The notes beneath the pieces were generated by a model that saw only the letters and a program-made list of their open reading frames with translations, was not told the origin of the DNA and searched no databases. From Thalassia testudinum (Eukaryota > Streptophyta > Magnoliopsida > Alismatales > Hydrocharitaceae), in NCBI GenBank assembly GCA_037157565.1, contig JAZHRO010000024.1, forward strand, positions 17,738,501-17,802,500: a stretch of 64,000 nt of DNA, given 5' to 3'. Of the stretch, positions 29,585 through 42,754 are shown in pieces. A program made the translations under genes and the position numbers. How positions within the stretch are numbered: the stretch's first letter is position 1; the number at the start of each line of letters is the position of its first letter.

Positions 29585-32272
29585 TGTAATGACCCGATTC
29601 CCGAGTCCCTACGAGACACGAGAACCGGACCGACTCGACTAATCCCAAGACCTAGTCGTCCAACGAGGAAGTAACCAAAAGAGCAGTAAAATAACTCACA
29701 TTCAACATGAAATATAACTAGCAGTAACGAAAATACAGCAGTAAGAAAAGGAACTACTACAGCATGTACCACCACAACAGTAGAATAACATTTATAACAT
29801 AACATGAACTACAAGTAAGGAAAAGTACAGAGAGTAACAAGAACTACTCACTAAGTGGAACAAAAGGGCACAAAAGAACAGTGGTAACTCTACTGGACCC
29901 TACTCGGCCCAGCGTCCTCTGCAGCCGCTGACCCTGGCTGCTCAACACGTGGTCCTGAAAAGTAACGAGTGTAACACGTCAGCGAAACGCTGAGTAGAGT
30001 GGCAGCTAAACTAAAGAAGCAGTAAAGTGTACAGTAGCTGTTTTATTTTCTTTCTTCCTTTATTTGCATCTTTCTATTGTTTCACAATTTATCTATTTCT
30101 TAGATCCTTCACTTGATCTCGAATGTTCCTCGTGGGAACGATCTTGATTGCAGTTTTTTTCGAACAGTAAAAGTAACACGTGGTGCTCTCCTGGTCGGGA
30201 GAGTCCCCCGTGGTGATCCTACTCTCAGTCAACCACCCCAAGGTCACTAATAGACGTAACGGTGACTACGGCACGTGCGGTAAATGCACGGGTAGCTACC
30301 CCGCACTGGCACGCGGTCAGTCGTTTCCGTTAATGGGTGCGCCCAAAGCACAGCACAGAACCAGTATAGGGCAGAGCCCTCTCAGTAACAGGGGTCCAAC
30401 CCCTCCACAGTAACCAAACAGGGGTCTTTCCCCTCCACAGTCCGCGCACCCTCGCCTGACTACCTTGGTTACCCAATGGGCCTAACAAGTCGGTGTAGGA
30501 GGCTAGCAGAACCCCGGGGCCGTGGGGTAGCTAGTGCTCTCCCTACACTAGTAGCTCTCCTCGATACTGCGTATACGAGGGCCAGCAAGTCGGTACAAAG
30601 TGGCCAGACCTAACCCCAGGTTCCTGGGGCGGCTAGCTCCGCTCTACACTAAACAGGGGGGACAGTCGCTCTCCTTGGTACTCCGTACTCAAGGGCCAGC
30701 TCACTTCCCCAATTCTATTCCATTCACTTTCCAGGAGTTTTACTCCTAATTCCCCGTAGGGTTCCAGCTCTTTTAACTCAGCACATTCAGGTTTCGCCCC
30801 TTTCAGTTTCACGTTTATACAACCCATATTCTCAATAATGTTCATTTATTCATAACAGGTAGTTGTTAAATCAATTTACAGGCAGCTATTATTTCCTTTC
30901 CACAGTTTCCAAGACTTCAATAACTATATTCATTTCACTAGTTTTCCAGTCCTAGGATTCATGCCGTACCCTAGGATCTATCATTCAATCTAGTTTTCCG
31001 ACCTTAGGATTCATGCAACACCCTAGGATCTATCATTTAATCTGGTTTCTCATTCATAGGATTCATGCAATGCCCTATGTTCTATTAATTGTTCCATAAT
31101 TGTAACAAATTATGTTAATAATTTCTAAAGCCACTCTACCAGCTACAACGGAAGTACTGAGGGCATGGTCGGAAATCCTGCGCACCTCCGCAACCCCCGA
31201 GACTGCAATGGAACGGGGTCCTAACACAAGGATCAAACACAAGGAGTTTCTCAGAACAGTATATAATTACTGTAGACGGGTAGAGGATTTTATTCCGAAA
31301 ACAACGCAACTCGAAACGCGGAAAACGGACTCCGAACGGGCCCTAAACGGGTTGAAAACGACGAAATAGTCCAAAATCAGACGTTTGGAACATTTTCCAG
31401 ATGTCTTAAAATGTGGGTCAGATGGTACCTTTGTTCTGCGTAGTCTCTCAGACGTCCAGAAGCCTGCGGAGGCGTCTGGCCTAGTTCCCAGACGTCCGAT
31501 GGTAACCCCGGACGTCTGGAAGTCCTTCCCGTCGTCTGGTACTACGGCCAGACATCTGATTCGCGTTGGATGCGAATCTCAGAGCCTGCACGTACCCACT
31601 CCTCGTTCTTAGTACGAACGGTTGCAGAAAAGGAAGAAGACGAAAATAACTTACTTGCCAGACGTCTGGACAGTTCTCCAGACGTCTTCACCGTCGTCTG
31701 GTTGGAAGCCCAGACGTCTGATTCTGGAAAAAATTCCAGAATCAGAGCTCGACTCGTTCTCCACCTGCGACGCACGGCCGCGCCGCACCTCTTCCACTCG
31801 CTGATCGAGCTGCAGCAGCCCTCCCGCGACACTCCTCGCCCGCTGCTCCCCAGCCAGCCGGCTCTAGCTGCCCCGGCAAGCTCGAGCCCTCACGGCCGAG
31901 TGTCTCCTCCCTCGCGCAACACCTCCTTCCGCAACTCGCCGCGGCTGCCGCTGCCACCGCTCGCTCGCTCTCGCACTGGCCGGAAGAAGAAGAAGAAGGG
32001 AGCGGAGGAGATGAGAGTGAGGGAGAGGGTGAGGGCCTTTTTAAGGCCGCGCGGGGAGAGAGGGAGAGAGAGGGCGCCGCGCTGCGCCTGCAGGGGGAGA
32101 GAGGGGAAAAGGAGTGGCGTCGCAGGTCTGCGCGCGCAGGCTCACAGACGCAATTGTCCGCGGTGCAGAAATTAAATCCCAGACGTCTGGAAGGGGTTCC
32201 AAACGTCTGGTCAGACGTCTGGGCCACCTCCCAAACGTCTTAAAAAGGCATCTTGAAAGCGCGTTCGTAACA
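29585..32272 (-). repeat. 3' LTR of A3
   Basis: 2688 bp in minus orientation, beginning at 32272 (TGTTACGAAC) and ending at 29585 (GGGTCATTACA). Contains C-box clusters at 31380-31565 and 31655-31730, the leader hairpin (31719-31744), paired C-boxes near its start (32178-32243), a TTAAAAAGG TATA-like box near 32036-32045, and CCTAGG repeats near 30950-31075. The end of the pol reading frame runs about 33 bp into it. Confidence 0.95.
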
Positions 32273-35200
32273 ATATAACAAACTCAAAGGAAGTTTCATC
32301 CCCGAAACTTGCGCTAAGTAGGGTGCGGGAAAAACGTCATATAAAAACATAACAAACTCAAAGAGGACCGAAGCCAGTCCGAAAGACGTACCCGCGAAGA
32401 GCTCCGGGTACCTCTCCCGCATTGCCGCCTCAGGCTCCCAGGTAGCCTCCTCGTACCGCTGGCTCCTCCACAGAACCTTCACCAGGGGTACTTGCTTTCG
32501 TCTCAAACTGCGGACGGCTCGGTCAAGAATCTGCACTGGCCGCACGGGGTAGGTCAGGTCGTCGCCCACCTCGATGCTCTCGTGACTCAGTACGTGATTG
32601 GTATTGGCTACGTACTTCCTGAAGTTGGACACGTGGAATACGTCGTGTACACCAGAAAGCTGTGGAGGGAGGGCAAGTCTGTAAGCAATGGGTCCAACCC
32701 GCTCCAGGACCTCAAAGGGCCCCACGAACCTCGGCGCGAGCTTCCCTCTCACCCCAAACCGCTGCAGGCCCTTCATGGGCGAAACACGAAGAAAGACGTG
32801 GTCCCCAACCTCGAACTGCACCTCTCTGCGTCTCCGATCCGCGTAGCTTTTCTGTCTGCTCCTGACAGTGGTGAGTCTCCTGTGGATCTGCTCGACTACC
32901 TCCTGACTCTGCCGGATCAACCTGGGGCCAACCTCCCACTTGGTCCCCACCTCAACCCAACTCAAGGGTGCCGTACACCTCCGTTCGTACAGAGCCTGTT
33001 GAAACTCAGCCCAAAACTGGGGCGTAAAGTGGGTATCCCGGTCGGATACGATCTCCCGCGGAACTCCGTGTAGTCGTACCACATCGCGGATATACCTCTC
33101 TACCAACTGTGCTGGTCCCAAAGTGACTCGGATCGGCAAGAATCATGCCGTCTTCGTCAGTCTATCCACAATTACCCAGACTGCGTTGTGTCCCCGTTGG
33201 GTAACAGGTAAGCCCACCACCAAGTCCATGGTGATGCTCTCCCACTTCCACTCTGGCACTGGAAGCGGCTGTAGCGACCCTGCAGGCCTCTGATGCTCGG
33301 CCTTCACCTGCTGACACACTAAGCATTGCTGCACGAATTCACCCACATCCCGCTTCATCCCCCTCCACCAAAACTCGCGTCTCAAGTCGTGGTACATCTT
33401 CGTGTTTCCGGGATGTATGGTGAATCTGGAACCGTGTGCCTCAGTCAGGAGCTCTCTCAACAGCTCCTCATCCCTGGGAACGCACAACCGTCCCCTCAGG
33501 CGCAGCACCTGGTCTGTGAAAGAGAAGTCCCCTGGGTCTCCTGACAGTACTCTGTCGCGTAAGGACTGCAAGTACGGATCGGCCATCTGTCCTGTGATGA
33601 TGCGGTCTATCAGCTCTGGCCTAGTCTGCCGTGTCACAGTCACTGCCCCACAATGCCCCCATAACTCTAGGGGTCGCCAACTGCCCACCTCCTCCAAAAG
33701 GTTCCAACTCTGTAACTGTAAACTGGCCAAGTGTGCGGGCGCCTTCCGGCTCAAGGCGTCAGCCACCACATTGGCCTTGCCCGGGTGATAGGAAATGCTG
33801 CAGTCGTAGTCCTTCAGGAGCTCCAACCAACGTCTCTGTCTCATGTTGAGCTCCTTCTGATCAAAAAGGTATCTGAGGCTCTTGTGATCTGTGAAAATCT
33901 CGAAGGTCTCACCGTACAAGTAGTGCCTCCAGGTCTTCAGCGCGAAGACGATAGCTGCCAACTCCAGGTCGTGGGTAGGGTAAGTATGCTCATGGGGCTT
34001 CAGTTGTCATGAAGCGTAAGCGACAACGTGACCCCTCTGCATGAGCACACCTCCTAACCCCTGCAAGGAGGCGACCGTGTCCACAACGAACCCGCCACTA
34101 CTATCAGGGATGATGAGAACGGGAGCCGAGGTCAACCTCTCCTTCAGCTCCTGAAAATACGCCTCACAGGCGTCTGTCCAAGTGAAGGGCACGTCCTTCC
34201 GGGTCAACTGTGTCATAGGACGCGCGATCTGTGAAAACCCTCTGATGAATTGTCTGTAGTAGCCTGCCAGTCCCAGGAAACTATGAATCTCAGTGACTGA
34301 ACGCGGTCTCTCCCACCTGAGCACTGCCTCGACCTTGCTGGGTCCACCGCCAAGCCGTCTCCAGAGATCACATGACCTAGGAAGGTCACCTCCCTCAACC
34401 AGAACTCGCACTTGCTGTATTTGGTGTACAGCCTACGTCGTCTCAGAGTGTCCAGAACCATCCGCAAGTGCTGTCCGTGCTACGTCCGATCTCAAGAATA
34501 GATGAGTACATCATCAATGAATACCACCACGAACTGGTCCAAGTACGGTCTAAACACCCGGTTCATCAGGTCCATGAAAGCAGCGGGGGCATTGGTCAGC
34601 CCAAACGGCATGACCAAAAACTTGTAGTGTCCATACCGGGTGCGGAAAGCTGTCTTGGAGACGTCTGCCTCCCTGATCCTCAACTGGTGGTATCCAGACC
34701 TCAAGTCGATCTTGGAGAACACCGTGGAACCCCGTAACTGGTCAAACAAGTCATCGATCCTCGGCAGCGGATATCTGTTCTTGATGGTGACCCTATTCAG
34801 CTGTCGGTAGTCCACACAAAGGTGTAGGGTACCATCCTTCTTCACAAACAGTACCGGGGCTCCCCAGGGAGACGCACTGGGCCTCACAAAACCCTTCTCC
34901 AAAAGGTCCTGCAACTGAGACTTGAGCTCTCGTAGCTCAAGCAGTGCCATCCTGTATGGTGCGGTGGAGATGGGGCTGGTCCCTGGTACTAGCGAGATCT
35001 CAAACTCGATCTCGCACTCGGGCGGTAATCCCGGTAACTCGTCTGGAAACACGTCAGGGTACTCTCTGACCACCGGGATGCTCTGGAAGTCTGCCACAGG
35101 GCTGGGCTCTGCCACGACACAAGCTAGGAAGCCCTCACACCCTTGGCTCAAAAGTCTCGCCGCCCGAAGTGCCGAAATGCACCTGAAGCCTCTGTCCACT

Positions 35201-35658
35201 GGCTGTCCGTAAAACTCGAAAGAAGGCAACTCAGGCATGGAGAAGACAATCTTCCTCTCAAAACAGTCCACCAAGGCATGGTAAGCGGACAGCCAGTCCA
35301 TCCCCAGAATTACGCCAAAGTCCTCCATCTGTATCAAAATCAGGTCAGCTGGCAGGCTATGTCCCCCGACGCTGACCTCGCAATCCGTGTACACCTCCTC
35401 AGCTACAAACAGCTGACCACTCGGACCTCTGATTACGAACGGATTCTCTAACAGCGTATAGTCCTGGCCCAAACTAACTGCGAAACTGGCTGCGACAAAC
35501 GAGTACGTAGCGCCGGAATCGAAAAGTGTGTAAACGAGTTTGCCGGAAACTAAAACCATACCTGCCACCACCGAGCCCGAAGCTTTGGCATCCCTGTGTG
35601 TCAGGGCGTTCATAATCCCCTCAGCTCTAGGTGCGGACGAAGCAGCCACACTCTGCAT
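32240..35658 (-). pseudogene. pol: A3 protease-RT-RNase H-integrase-chromodomain, disrupted
   Basis: Protease active site DSGA (Asp codon at 35518-35520) and RT with VDYRQLN and FIDD are in one frame down to a TGA at 34492-34494. A one-base loss near 34345 shifts the frame. RNase H and integrase then follow with TGA stops at 34007-34009 and 33140-33142. The RNase H catalytic Asp is replaced (VDTVAS in place of the usual YTDAS context). The integrase zinc domain and the first two acidic residues (MDLVVG, SDRDTHF) are present. A 201-bp in-frame deletion removes the third. The GPF motif and chromodomain (about 32398-32539, [17 protein letters not shown]) are intact. The normal stop is lost, extending the frame into the LTR. 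Confidence 0.93.
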
Positions 35659-36616
35659 CGGACGGGCAGGTGCTGGCCGGTATCCACCTCGTGACTGCTG
35701 TCCTCCTCCTCGCGCTTGGGAACCGCGGCCTCCTGCGCACCCTCTAGTGCTCTGCGCGGGAAGTATCTACTGACCTCCAGCCCTAGACGGGCAGTCCCTC
35801 CTGATGTGGCCCGGCTGCCACACTGGTAACAGAGGGGAACCCGACTCCCGCCCTCAGTGGGTCCCTGCTGTCGGCTAGGCGGGGGTCCGGTGCTGGCAAC
35901 TGCCCCCTGTCGAGGCCCCCCAAAGGCCACAGATGGCCCTGCAAAATGTGACGGCTCTCCTGCGGATGCCACATGCCTCCTTTCTCACTGGCCCTGTGAA
36001 AAGTCTAGCTGAAAGGGCCTCTTCCGCCCACCATCAGTGTCTCGCACGGACGGGTTGGTCTCCTCGTAAGTCATTGCTGCCTCCACCACCTGTGTGTCGC
36101 ACTCTCCAGCTGGTACGTGGCAAAGGCCACGCGGCACTCCACCGGGGGGCGAAGGGTGTCGAAAATCTTCTCCAGCTGCTCGAACCTGTCCTCTGCCTCG
36201 GTTGGGTCCTCATCCCCCTTGAAGGAGGGGGGTTTCAGCTTCCCGAACTGTCCGAAGAGCTCGGAGTGGCGCTGCGGTGGGGATGCTGGTGCACCTCCAG
36301 GCAAAGGTGCCTTGTGCACAGAAGTGTCAGAGGAAGGTGGGGGCGGCGACGGCCCATCCCCTCCCTCGTGTCCAGCGTCGCGTCCGTCGTGTGGTCCCAC
36401 AGAGGACTCCCCCTCTGCAGCCCCAGGGGGAGGCTCTCGGGGTGGTGGGTGGAGCTCCTCTCGCACAATGTCCCGTATCAGCTGGGCGAGGTCTTGGGCC
36501 TGAATGCCCGAGAGTAGCGGCTGGTCCACTGAGGCGTCGGCAACGGCACGCCCACCTCGCCGACCTCGTCCTCGGCCGCACCCGCGGCCCGCCTCACCAG
36601 TCTCGTGACGAGGCAT
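35659..36616 (-). pseudogene. gag: A3 gag, with a 298-bp deletion
   Basis: ATG at 36614-36616 (MPRHETGEAGRG), after the same 'ctccttgcaggag' leader as A1. The Arg/Gly- and Pro-rich N-terminus and the first half of the gag domain (FKGDEDPTEAEDRFEQLEK) are intact. The frame ends at 36071, because the region matching A1 4677-4974 is missing between two copies of GGTGGTGGAGG. The zinc knuckle region (near 35815-35835) is out of frame and lacks part of the CCHC motif. Confidence 0.88.
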
Positions 36617-36783
36617 CTCCTGCAAGGAGACGCATAACAAAACCAAACACGTCAATAAGGAACGATACCTAACAGAAACGTCTAATAGCTCATGTCAAAA
36701 GATATGTTGTGGTGGCTACTCTAGTTATAGACATGTGAATTTGTTATTTTTCAGTCAGTTGATTCACTTCTCGGGACGACCTT

Positions 36784-36795
36784 GCTCTGATACCA
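36784..36795 (-). other. Primer-binding site of A3
   Basis: Reverse complement TGGTATCAGAGC, initiator tRNA-Met type, three bases inside the 5' LTR end as in A1. Confidence 0.9.
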
Positions 36796-36798
36796 TCT

Positions 36799-39488
36799 TG
36801 TAACGACCCGATTCCCGAGTCCCTACGAGACACGAGAACCGGACCGACTCGACCAATCCCAAGACCTAGTCGTCCAACGAGGAAGTAACCAAAAGAGCAG
36901 TAAAATAACCTACATTCAACATGAAATATGACTAGCAGTAACGAAAATACAGCAGTAAGAAAAGGAACTACTACAGCATGTACCACCACAACAGTAGAAC
37001 AACATTTATAACATAACATGAACTACAAGTAAGGAAAAGTACAGAGAGTAACAAGAACTACTCACTACAATGGAACAAAAAGGCATAAAAGAATAGTGGT
37101 AACTCTACTGGACCCTACTCGGCCCAGCGTCCTCTGCAGCCGCTGACCCCGGCTGCTCAACACCTGGTCTTGAAAAGTAACGAGTGTAACACGTCAGCGA
37201 AACGCTGAGTAGAGTGGCAGTTAAACTAAAGAAGTAGTAAAGTGTACAGTAGCTGTTTTATTTTCTTTCTTCCTTTATTTGCGTCTTTCTATTGTTTCAC
37301 AATTTATCTATTTCTCAGATCCTTCACTTGATCTCGAATGTTCCTCGTGGGAACGATCTTGATTACAGTCTTTTCCGAATAGTAGAAGTAACACGTGGTG
37401 CTCTCATGGCCGAGAGAGTCCCCCGTGGTAATCCTACTCTCAGTCAACCACCCTAAGGTCACCGACAGACGTAACGGTGACTACGGCACGCGCGGTAAAC
37501 ACACGGGTAGCTACCCCGCACTGGCACGCGGTCAGTCGTTTCCGTTAATGGGTGCGCCCAAAGCACAGCACGGAACCAGTATAGGGTAGAGCCCTCTCAG
37601 TAACAGGGGTCCAACCCCTCCACAGTAACCAAACAGGGTTCTTGCCCCTCCACAGTCCGCGCACCCTCGCCTGACTACCCTGGTTGCCCAATGGGCCTAA
37701 CAAGTCGGTGTAGGAGGCTAGCAGAACCCCGGGGCACGTGGGGTAGCTAGTGCTCTCCCTACACTAGTAGCTCTCCTCGATACTACGTACACGAGGGCCA
37801 GCAAGTCGGTACAAAGTGGCCAGACCTAACCTCGGGTCCCTGGGGTGGCTAGCTCCGCTCTGCACTAAACAGGGGGGACAATCGCTCTCCTTGGTACTCC
37901 ATACTCAAGGGCCAGCTCACTTCCTCAATTCTATTCCATTCACTTTCTAGGAGTTCTACTCCTAATTCCCCGTAGGGTTCCAGCTCTTTTAACTCAGCAC
38001 GTTCAGGTTTCACCCCTTTCAGTTTCACATTCATACAACCCATATTCTCAATCATGTTCATTTATTCATAACAGGCAATTGTTAAATCAATTTACAGGCA
38101 GCTATTATTTCCTTTCCATAGTTTCCAAGACTGCAATAACTATATTCATTTCACTAGTTTTCCAGTCCTAGGATTCATGCCGTACCCTAGGATCTATCAT
38201 TCAATCTAGTTTTCCGACCCTAGGATTCATGCAACACCCTAAGATCTATCATTCAATCTGGTTTCTCATTCCTAGGATTCATGCAATGCCCTAGGTTCTA
38301 TTAATTGTTCCATAGTTGTAACAAATTATGTTAATAATTTCTAAAGCCACTCTACCAGCTACAACGGAAGTACTGGGGGCGTGGTCGGAAATCCCGCGTG
38401 CCTCCGCAACCCCCTAGACTGCAATGGAACGGAGTCCTAACACAAGGATCAAACATAAGGAGTTTCTCAGAACAGTATATAATTACTGTAGACGGGTAGA
38501 GGATTTTATTCCGAAAAGAACGCAACTGAAAATGCGAAAAACGGACTCCGAACGGGCCCTAAACGGGTTGAAAATGACGAAACAGTCCAAAATCAGACGT
38601 CTGGAATCTTTTCCAGACGTCTTAAAATGTGGGTCAGATGGTACCTTTGTTCTGCGTTGCCTCTCAGACGTCCAGAAGCCTGCGGAGGCGTCTGGCCTAG
38701 TTCCCAGATGTCCGATGGTAACCCCGGACGTCTGGAAGTCATTCCCGTCGTCTGGTACTACGGCCAGACGTCTGATTCGCGTTGGATGCGAATCTTAGAG
38801 CCTGCACGTACCCACTCCTCGTTCTCAGTACGAACGGTCGCAGAAAAGGAAGAAGACGAAAATAACTTACTTGTCAGACGTCTGGACAGTTCTCCAGACG
38901 TCTTCACCGTCGTCTGGTTGGAAGCCCAGACGTCTGATTCTGGAAAAAATTTCAGAATCAGAGCTCGAATCGCTCTCCGCCCGCGACGCACGGCCGCGCC
39001 GCACCTCTTCCACTCGCTGCTCGAGCTGCAGCAGCCCTCCCGTGACACTCCTTGCTCGCTGCTCCCCCGCCGGCCGGCTCTAGCTGCCCCGGCAAGCTCG
39101 AGCCCTCACAGCCGAGCGTCTCCTCCCTCACGCAACACCTCCTTCCGCAACTCGTCGCGGCTGTCACTGCCGCCGCTCGCTCGCTCTCGCACCGGCTGGA
39201 AGAAGAAGAAGAAGGGAGCGGAGGAGATGAGAGTGAGGGAGAGGGCGAGGGCCTTTTTAAGGCTGCGCGGGGAGAGAGAGAGAGAGAGGGCGCCGCGCTG
39301 CGCCTGCAGGGGGAGAGAGGGGAAAAGGAGTGGCGTCGTAGGTCTGCGCACGCAGGCGCACAGATGCAATTGTTCGCGGCGCAGAAATTAAATCCCAGAC
39401 GTCTGGAAGGGGTTCCAGACGTCTGGCCAGACGTCTGGGCCACCTCCCAGACGTCTTAAAAAGGCGTCTTGAAAGCGCGTTCGTAACA
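36799..39488 (-). repeat. 5' LTR of A3
   Basis: 2690 bp, minus orientation, starting at 39488 (TGTTACGAAC) and ending at 36799 (GGGTCGTTACA). Same content as the 3' LTR: paired C-boxes at 39393-39458, clusters at 38595-38780 and 38875-38940, TATA-like TTAAAAAGG near 39250, CCTAGG repeats near 38165-38300, and the GC-rich domain at about 37395-37890. Confidence 0.95.
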
Positions 39489-39493
39489 CATAC

Positions 39494-41100
39494 CCTCATG
39501 CGTAGCTTTTGCTAATCCCTCAGCAAAATTCTATGAATCAAATAAGTTATCTAGGTTGGATATAACCGTCAGGATGAGCTACTAAGTTGCATCTCTAGGG
39601 ATTAGATCTTAATACTAGCAATAGGCCTAGAGATACTCAAGTGCCAGCCTAGATCCAGACCTGATTAGCTTTCACCTCAGTCTATCGCAAAGGTTTCTAA
39701 GGCCCACACGAACTAACGTAAGATTTGTTGGACCCAACGATTAAAGCACCCATGCTTGAATTATGGTTAATCCCGGTAAAGTTTGTAGTGCATTTTGTAA
39801 GAGAGAGATATAGAAGAAGTTTTTTATTTGTGGAGAGCTTTCTCTCTCTTTTTCTTTTCATTATATTTTTCCTTAAATCCATCTTCGGATTGGCCCTAAA
39901 CACGATCTCTATCGGATTCTTTGCCCCTACCATCAATCTTCGCAGGGTTCCTAGCAATCGATGCTTTGAGATAGTACCGCCAATGGCAACCCCTAGAACC
40001 CTGACTTTTGACACTTTGGAACAGCCCATGGCGTTGTGTAGCTAAATCCAGACGCTGGCAATCGAGATTTCGGGATAATTTTTCCCATGGCATCTGAATC
40101 AATACAAGGTGCTTACATGCCCCCGATAGGATATTTAGATATCCTAGGAGACAAGCACCAAGGAGATGATATGTTATTACTCATCTTCGAGGGGAATTTT
40201 CCGCCTCTCCACACCGGGAACTCGTTCAAATCAACTTGTGTTTTCGAGCCGCTTCTAATCTAAATCTTAAGACCATTTTCAGAACATATTAAATGTCCTT
40301 TGGCATGATTTTATTATTTAAAGCGCACTGAACTAGATTGTGTGTGATTTAGGATGCCTAGGTTATCGTGTCCTACAAACCAGAGGTCAATTAATGAGGC
40401 CAAATTCTCCCTAAGCTTTAGACCTAATATACAAGATTTTTATTTTCCCCAACCTCTTGAGGACTAATCCGGATCTTGACAAGTATGTGAGTGTTTAAAT
40501 CCAATCAGATTCAAGAGCCCTAAGGTGGTATTTGCCACTAATTCCTTAAGATTTAGCCTTCTAAATCTTAATTGATCATTCGATCCAATCTAGAAGTTAG
40601 ATAAGTTATACATTACTTTCAAAGAACTTAATTTCTTTCTTTATCTTTTTACTTCTTTTTTGTTTTAGAATATATAATTTTTTTTTATTAAACCTTTTTT
40701 TGTGAATTGATTCTCATGACGTTTTACACTTTAATACCTTCGATCTCAACTATTTGCAATCAATCATACTTTGAAACTTACATGTATAAAATTATATGTC
40801 ACACAAAATTATATATAAATGGATTCAACAAGTCTATTTAGATTTTTTCAGATTTCGATCAGGTTGAACCTAAACTTAAATTTTAAAAAATTACAATCCA
40901 AGCCTAACGCATACAAGCTTTAAGTTTAGGTTGGGTTAAATTTTTTTAGGTCAAATTCAGGTTGTCGTTGGATCGGCTCAACGTAATACCCCACCCTAAA
41001 TAGAAACGGGGGACAAACGTCTCATTTATTGACCGATTCCACTCAAATGAATTGTGACCATCCGCTCTCAATCCTATCCTTCAATGGTAACTACGGGATA
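39494..41100. other. AT-rich low-copy DNA with dispersed repeat R1, copy 2
   Basis: R1 lies at about 39945-40060 and matches 15014-15125. The rest has no recognised gene. The minus-strand ORF 39697-40029 overlaps R1 and shows no known domain. Homopolymer T runs occur at 40679-40687 and 41107-41120. Confidence 0.4.
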
Positions 41101-41169
41101 AGTGCTATTTTTTTTTTTTTTAATAAAGGGAGGGCGTGAAAAATGTGATAGAAATGATAGTTGTTCTAC

Positions 41170-41775
41170 CATTTTTCCTATCGAGATATCTTGTAAAAAA
41201 AAATTGCCGAGATTCATCCCAGGAGTGAAGGTTGCGGTCATTGTGGAAGTTACGGTGTCCGTTTCCGTGGACCAGAAAGCTACCGTTACGTTTAATTCAT
41301 TGATGTGACCATGATTGAGAAAGGATGATGGAAAACTCACGCGTAAATTGGAAGTTAAATCCGTGCCCCCTCTTGTTACGGGAAATGTGGGGAGCTGTCC
41401 CCTTGTGGGTCCCGCGCCTCCTTTTTCTCTTCTTCCAGGAGATGAACGGTGCTGATCTCGTGCGTGGATCTGAGTTTTGATTCGAGCGTGCATCGTCCAT
41501 TTCTGATTAAAAAAATGCATTGCGTCAAAGTAAATCTACGAAGCTGCCGACCATCCGATCTGTTTTTTATATTATCATCGAAGGCACGCCGGTTGAATAT
41601 TCCCACCGTCGTGGACGTATTTCGTCGTCACATCAATAAAGTGAATGCGGCCATAAAATTGCGGTCCACCAAAATTGACACTGCAGCCGTCACCGAAGGG
41701 ATGGATCTCGACCATCATTTTCTTTGACAAAAATGTGTCGACGGTGGCTGCTCAAGTTGTGTCACGAGACACTTC
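41170..41775. repeat. Imperfect long inverted repeat, possible foldback or MULE-like element
   Basis: The segment at about 41180-41315 matches the reverse complement of about 41625-41745. Shared words in order are GAGATYCATCCC, GTGAMGGYTGC, GTGGACC and ATTGATGTGAC. The arms are diverged, and the loop is about 300 bp. Element ends and a target duplication could not be fixed. ORFs across it show no recognisable family. Confidence 0.35.
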
Positions 41776-41995
41776 TACGACGTACGGAATTACCGAGGGT
41801 GAACCATCCGTTTTGGTGAAAGGGATAGCCAACTCGTTGGATGGTACGTTTTGCGGTGGAGGGGAGGTCTTCCACCGATGGTGGTGGGATTTGGCACCAT
41901 TCGATAACCGCAGACGACCTGGTAAAAATTCTGGGTATTTAGTGCATGTATTTAGTAAAAATTTGGAAGAATTGGATTTTAGTGCATGTATTTAG

Positions 41996-42754
41996 GAAGA
42001 GTAAAGTTATTAAATAGAAGATGTAGAATAACCTTGCATTAAGTTGACTTTCCTCGATCAAGTGCAAATGGTAAGCGAGATAAGTGGTGAGCAAGTGTGG
42101 GGTTAACTCACTTAATCAACGTAAGAAATAAAGATAGTAACCTATACATATGGCTTTTAGAATATAAAAAATTTCCCTTTTCTTAGGCGAAACAGGAAAT
42201 GATCTTTTATTCAAAAAAAGCTTGAGTTGGATGAAGTTATAAACAGGAGAGAAAAAAAAAGGGAGACTCAATTGTAACATGCTTGCTCCTGTAACCAGTC
42301 ATCCGTTCAGCCATGTTATTCATGCACTATCCTCCTAGTATATCATAACCGCTTCGAGTAATATAGCTTTAATGTCATATTATACTAATCCTATAATATT
42401 AATTTCACGACCTTTTGAATGTTACAACATTATTGCATGCCGAATCATTTGCGAAATGGTAGTTATTTAATTAATTGTATGGCACCATTGTTATAGCATT
42501 CAGGTGAGATAGCCCTTTTATATTAGTTCTTCATCTCATACCTACAAATAGGTTTGGAATATTCAACGTACAACCCCACTAATTAAAGATCAATTTCCAC
42601 CCCCTGATTTCAAGGAAAATGATATAAGCTAAATTAAAGGCATTACTTCACTCTTCTGATGGACAATCCAAATAATTTTTATGTTGTCTCCTTTGATCAG
42701 CAGTGGTAGAAGAAAGATGTCTCTGTCTTATCCGGTGTGGAACATAGATGCTTA
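41996..42754. other. AT-rich spacer
   Basis: No coding, RNA or repeat feature recognised. Confidence 0.4.

Larger units (their letters stand above)
29585..39488 (-). mobile_element. Element A3: full-length Del/Tekay chromovirus, minus strand
   Basis: 9904 bp with both LTRs (about 2.69 kb each), PBS and a complete order of gag, protease, RT, RNase H, integrase and chromodomain. Exact 5-bp target duplications CATAC flank it (29580-29584 and 39489-39493). The LTRs agree closely by eye (roughly ten differences in the first 310 bp), so it is much younger than A1. It is coding-defective: deletions in gag and integrase, one further frameshift and three stops. It belongs to the same lineage as A2. 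Confidence 0.97.

Noticed and set aside
41074..41520. 148-codon minus-strand ORF
   Set aside because: Overlaps the inverted repeat and a homopolymer run; no recognisable domain, and the reverse arm does not keep a matching frame.
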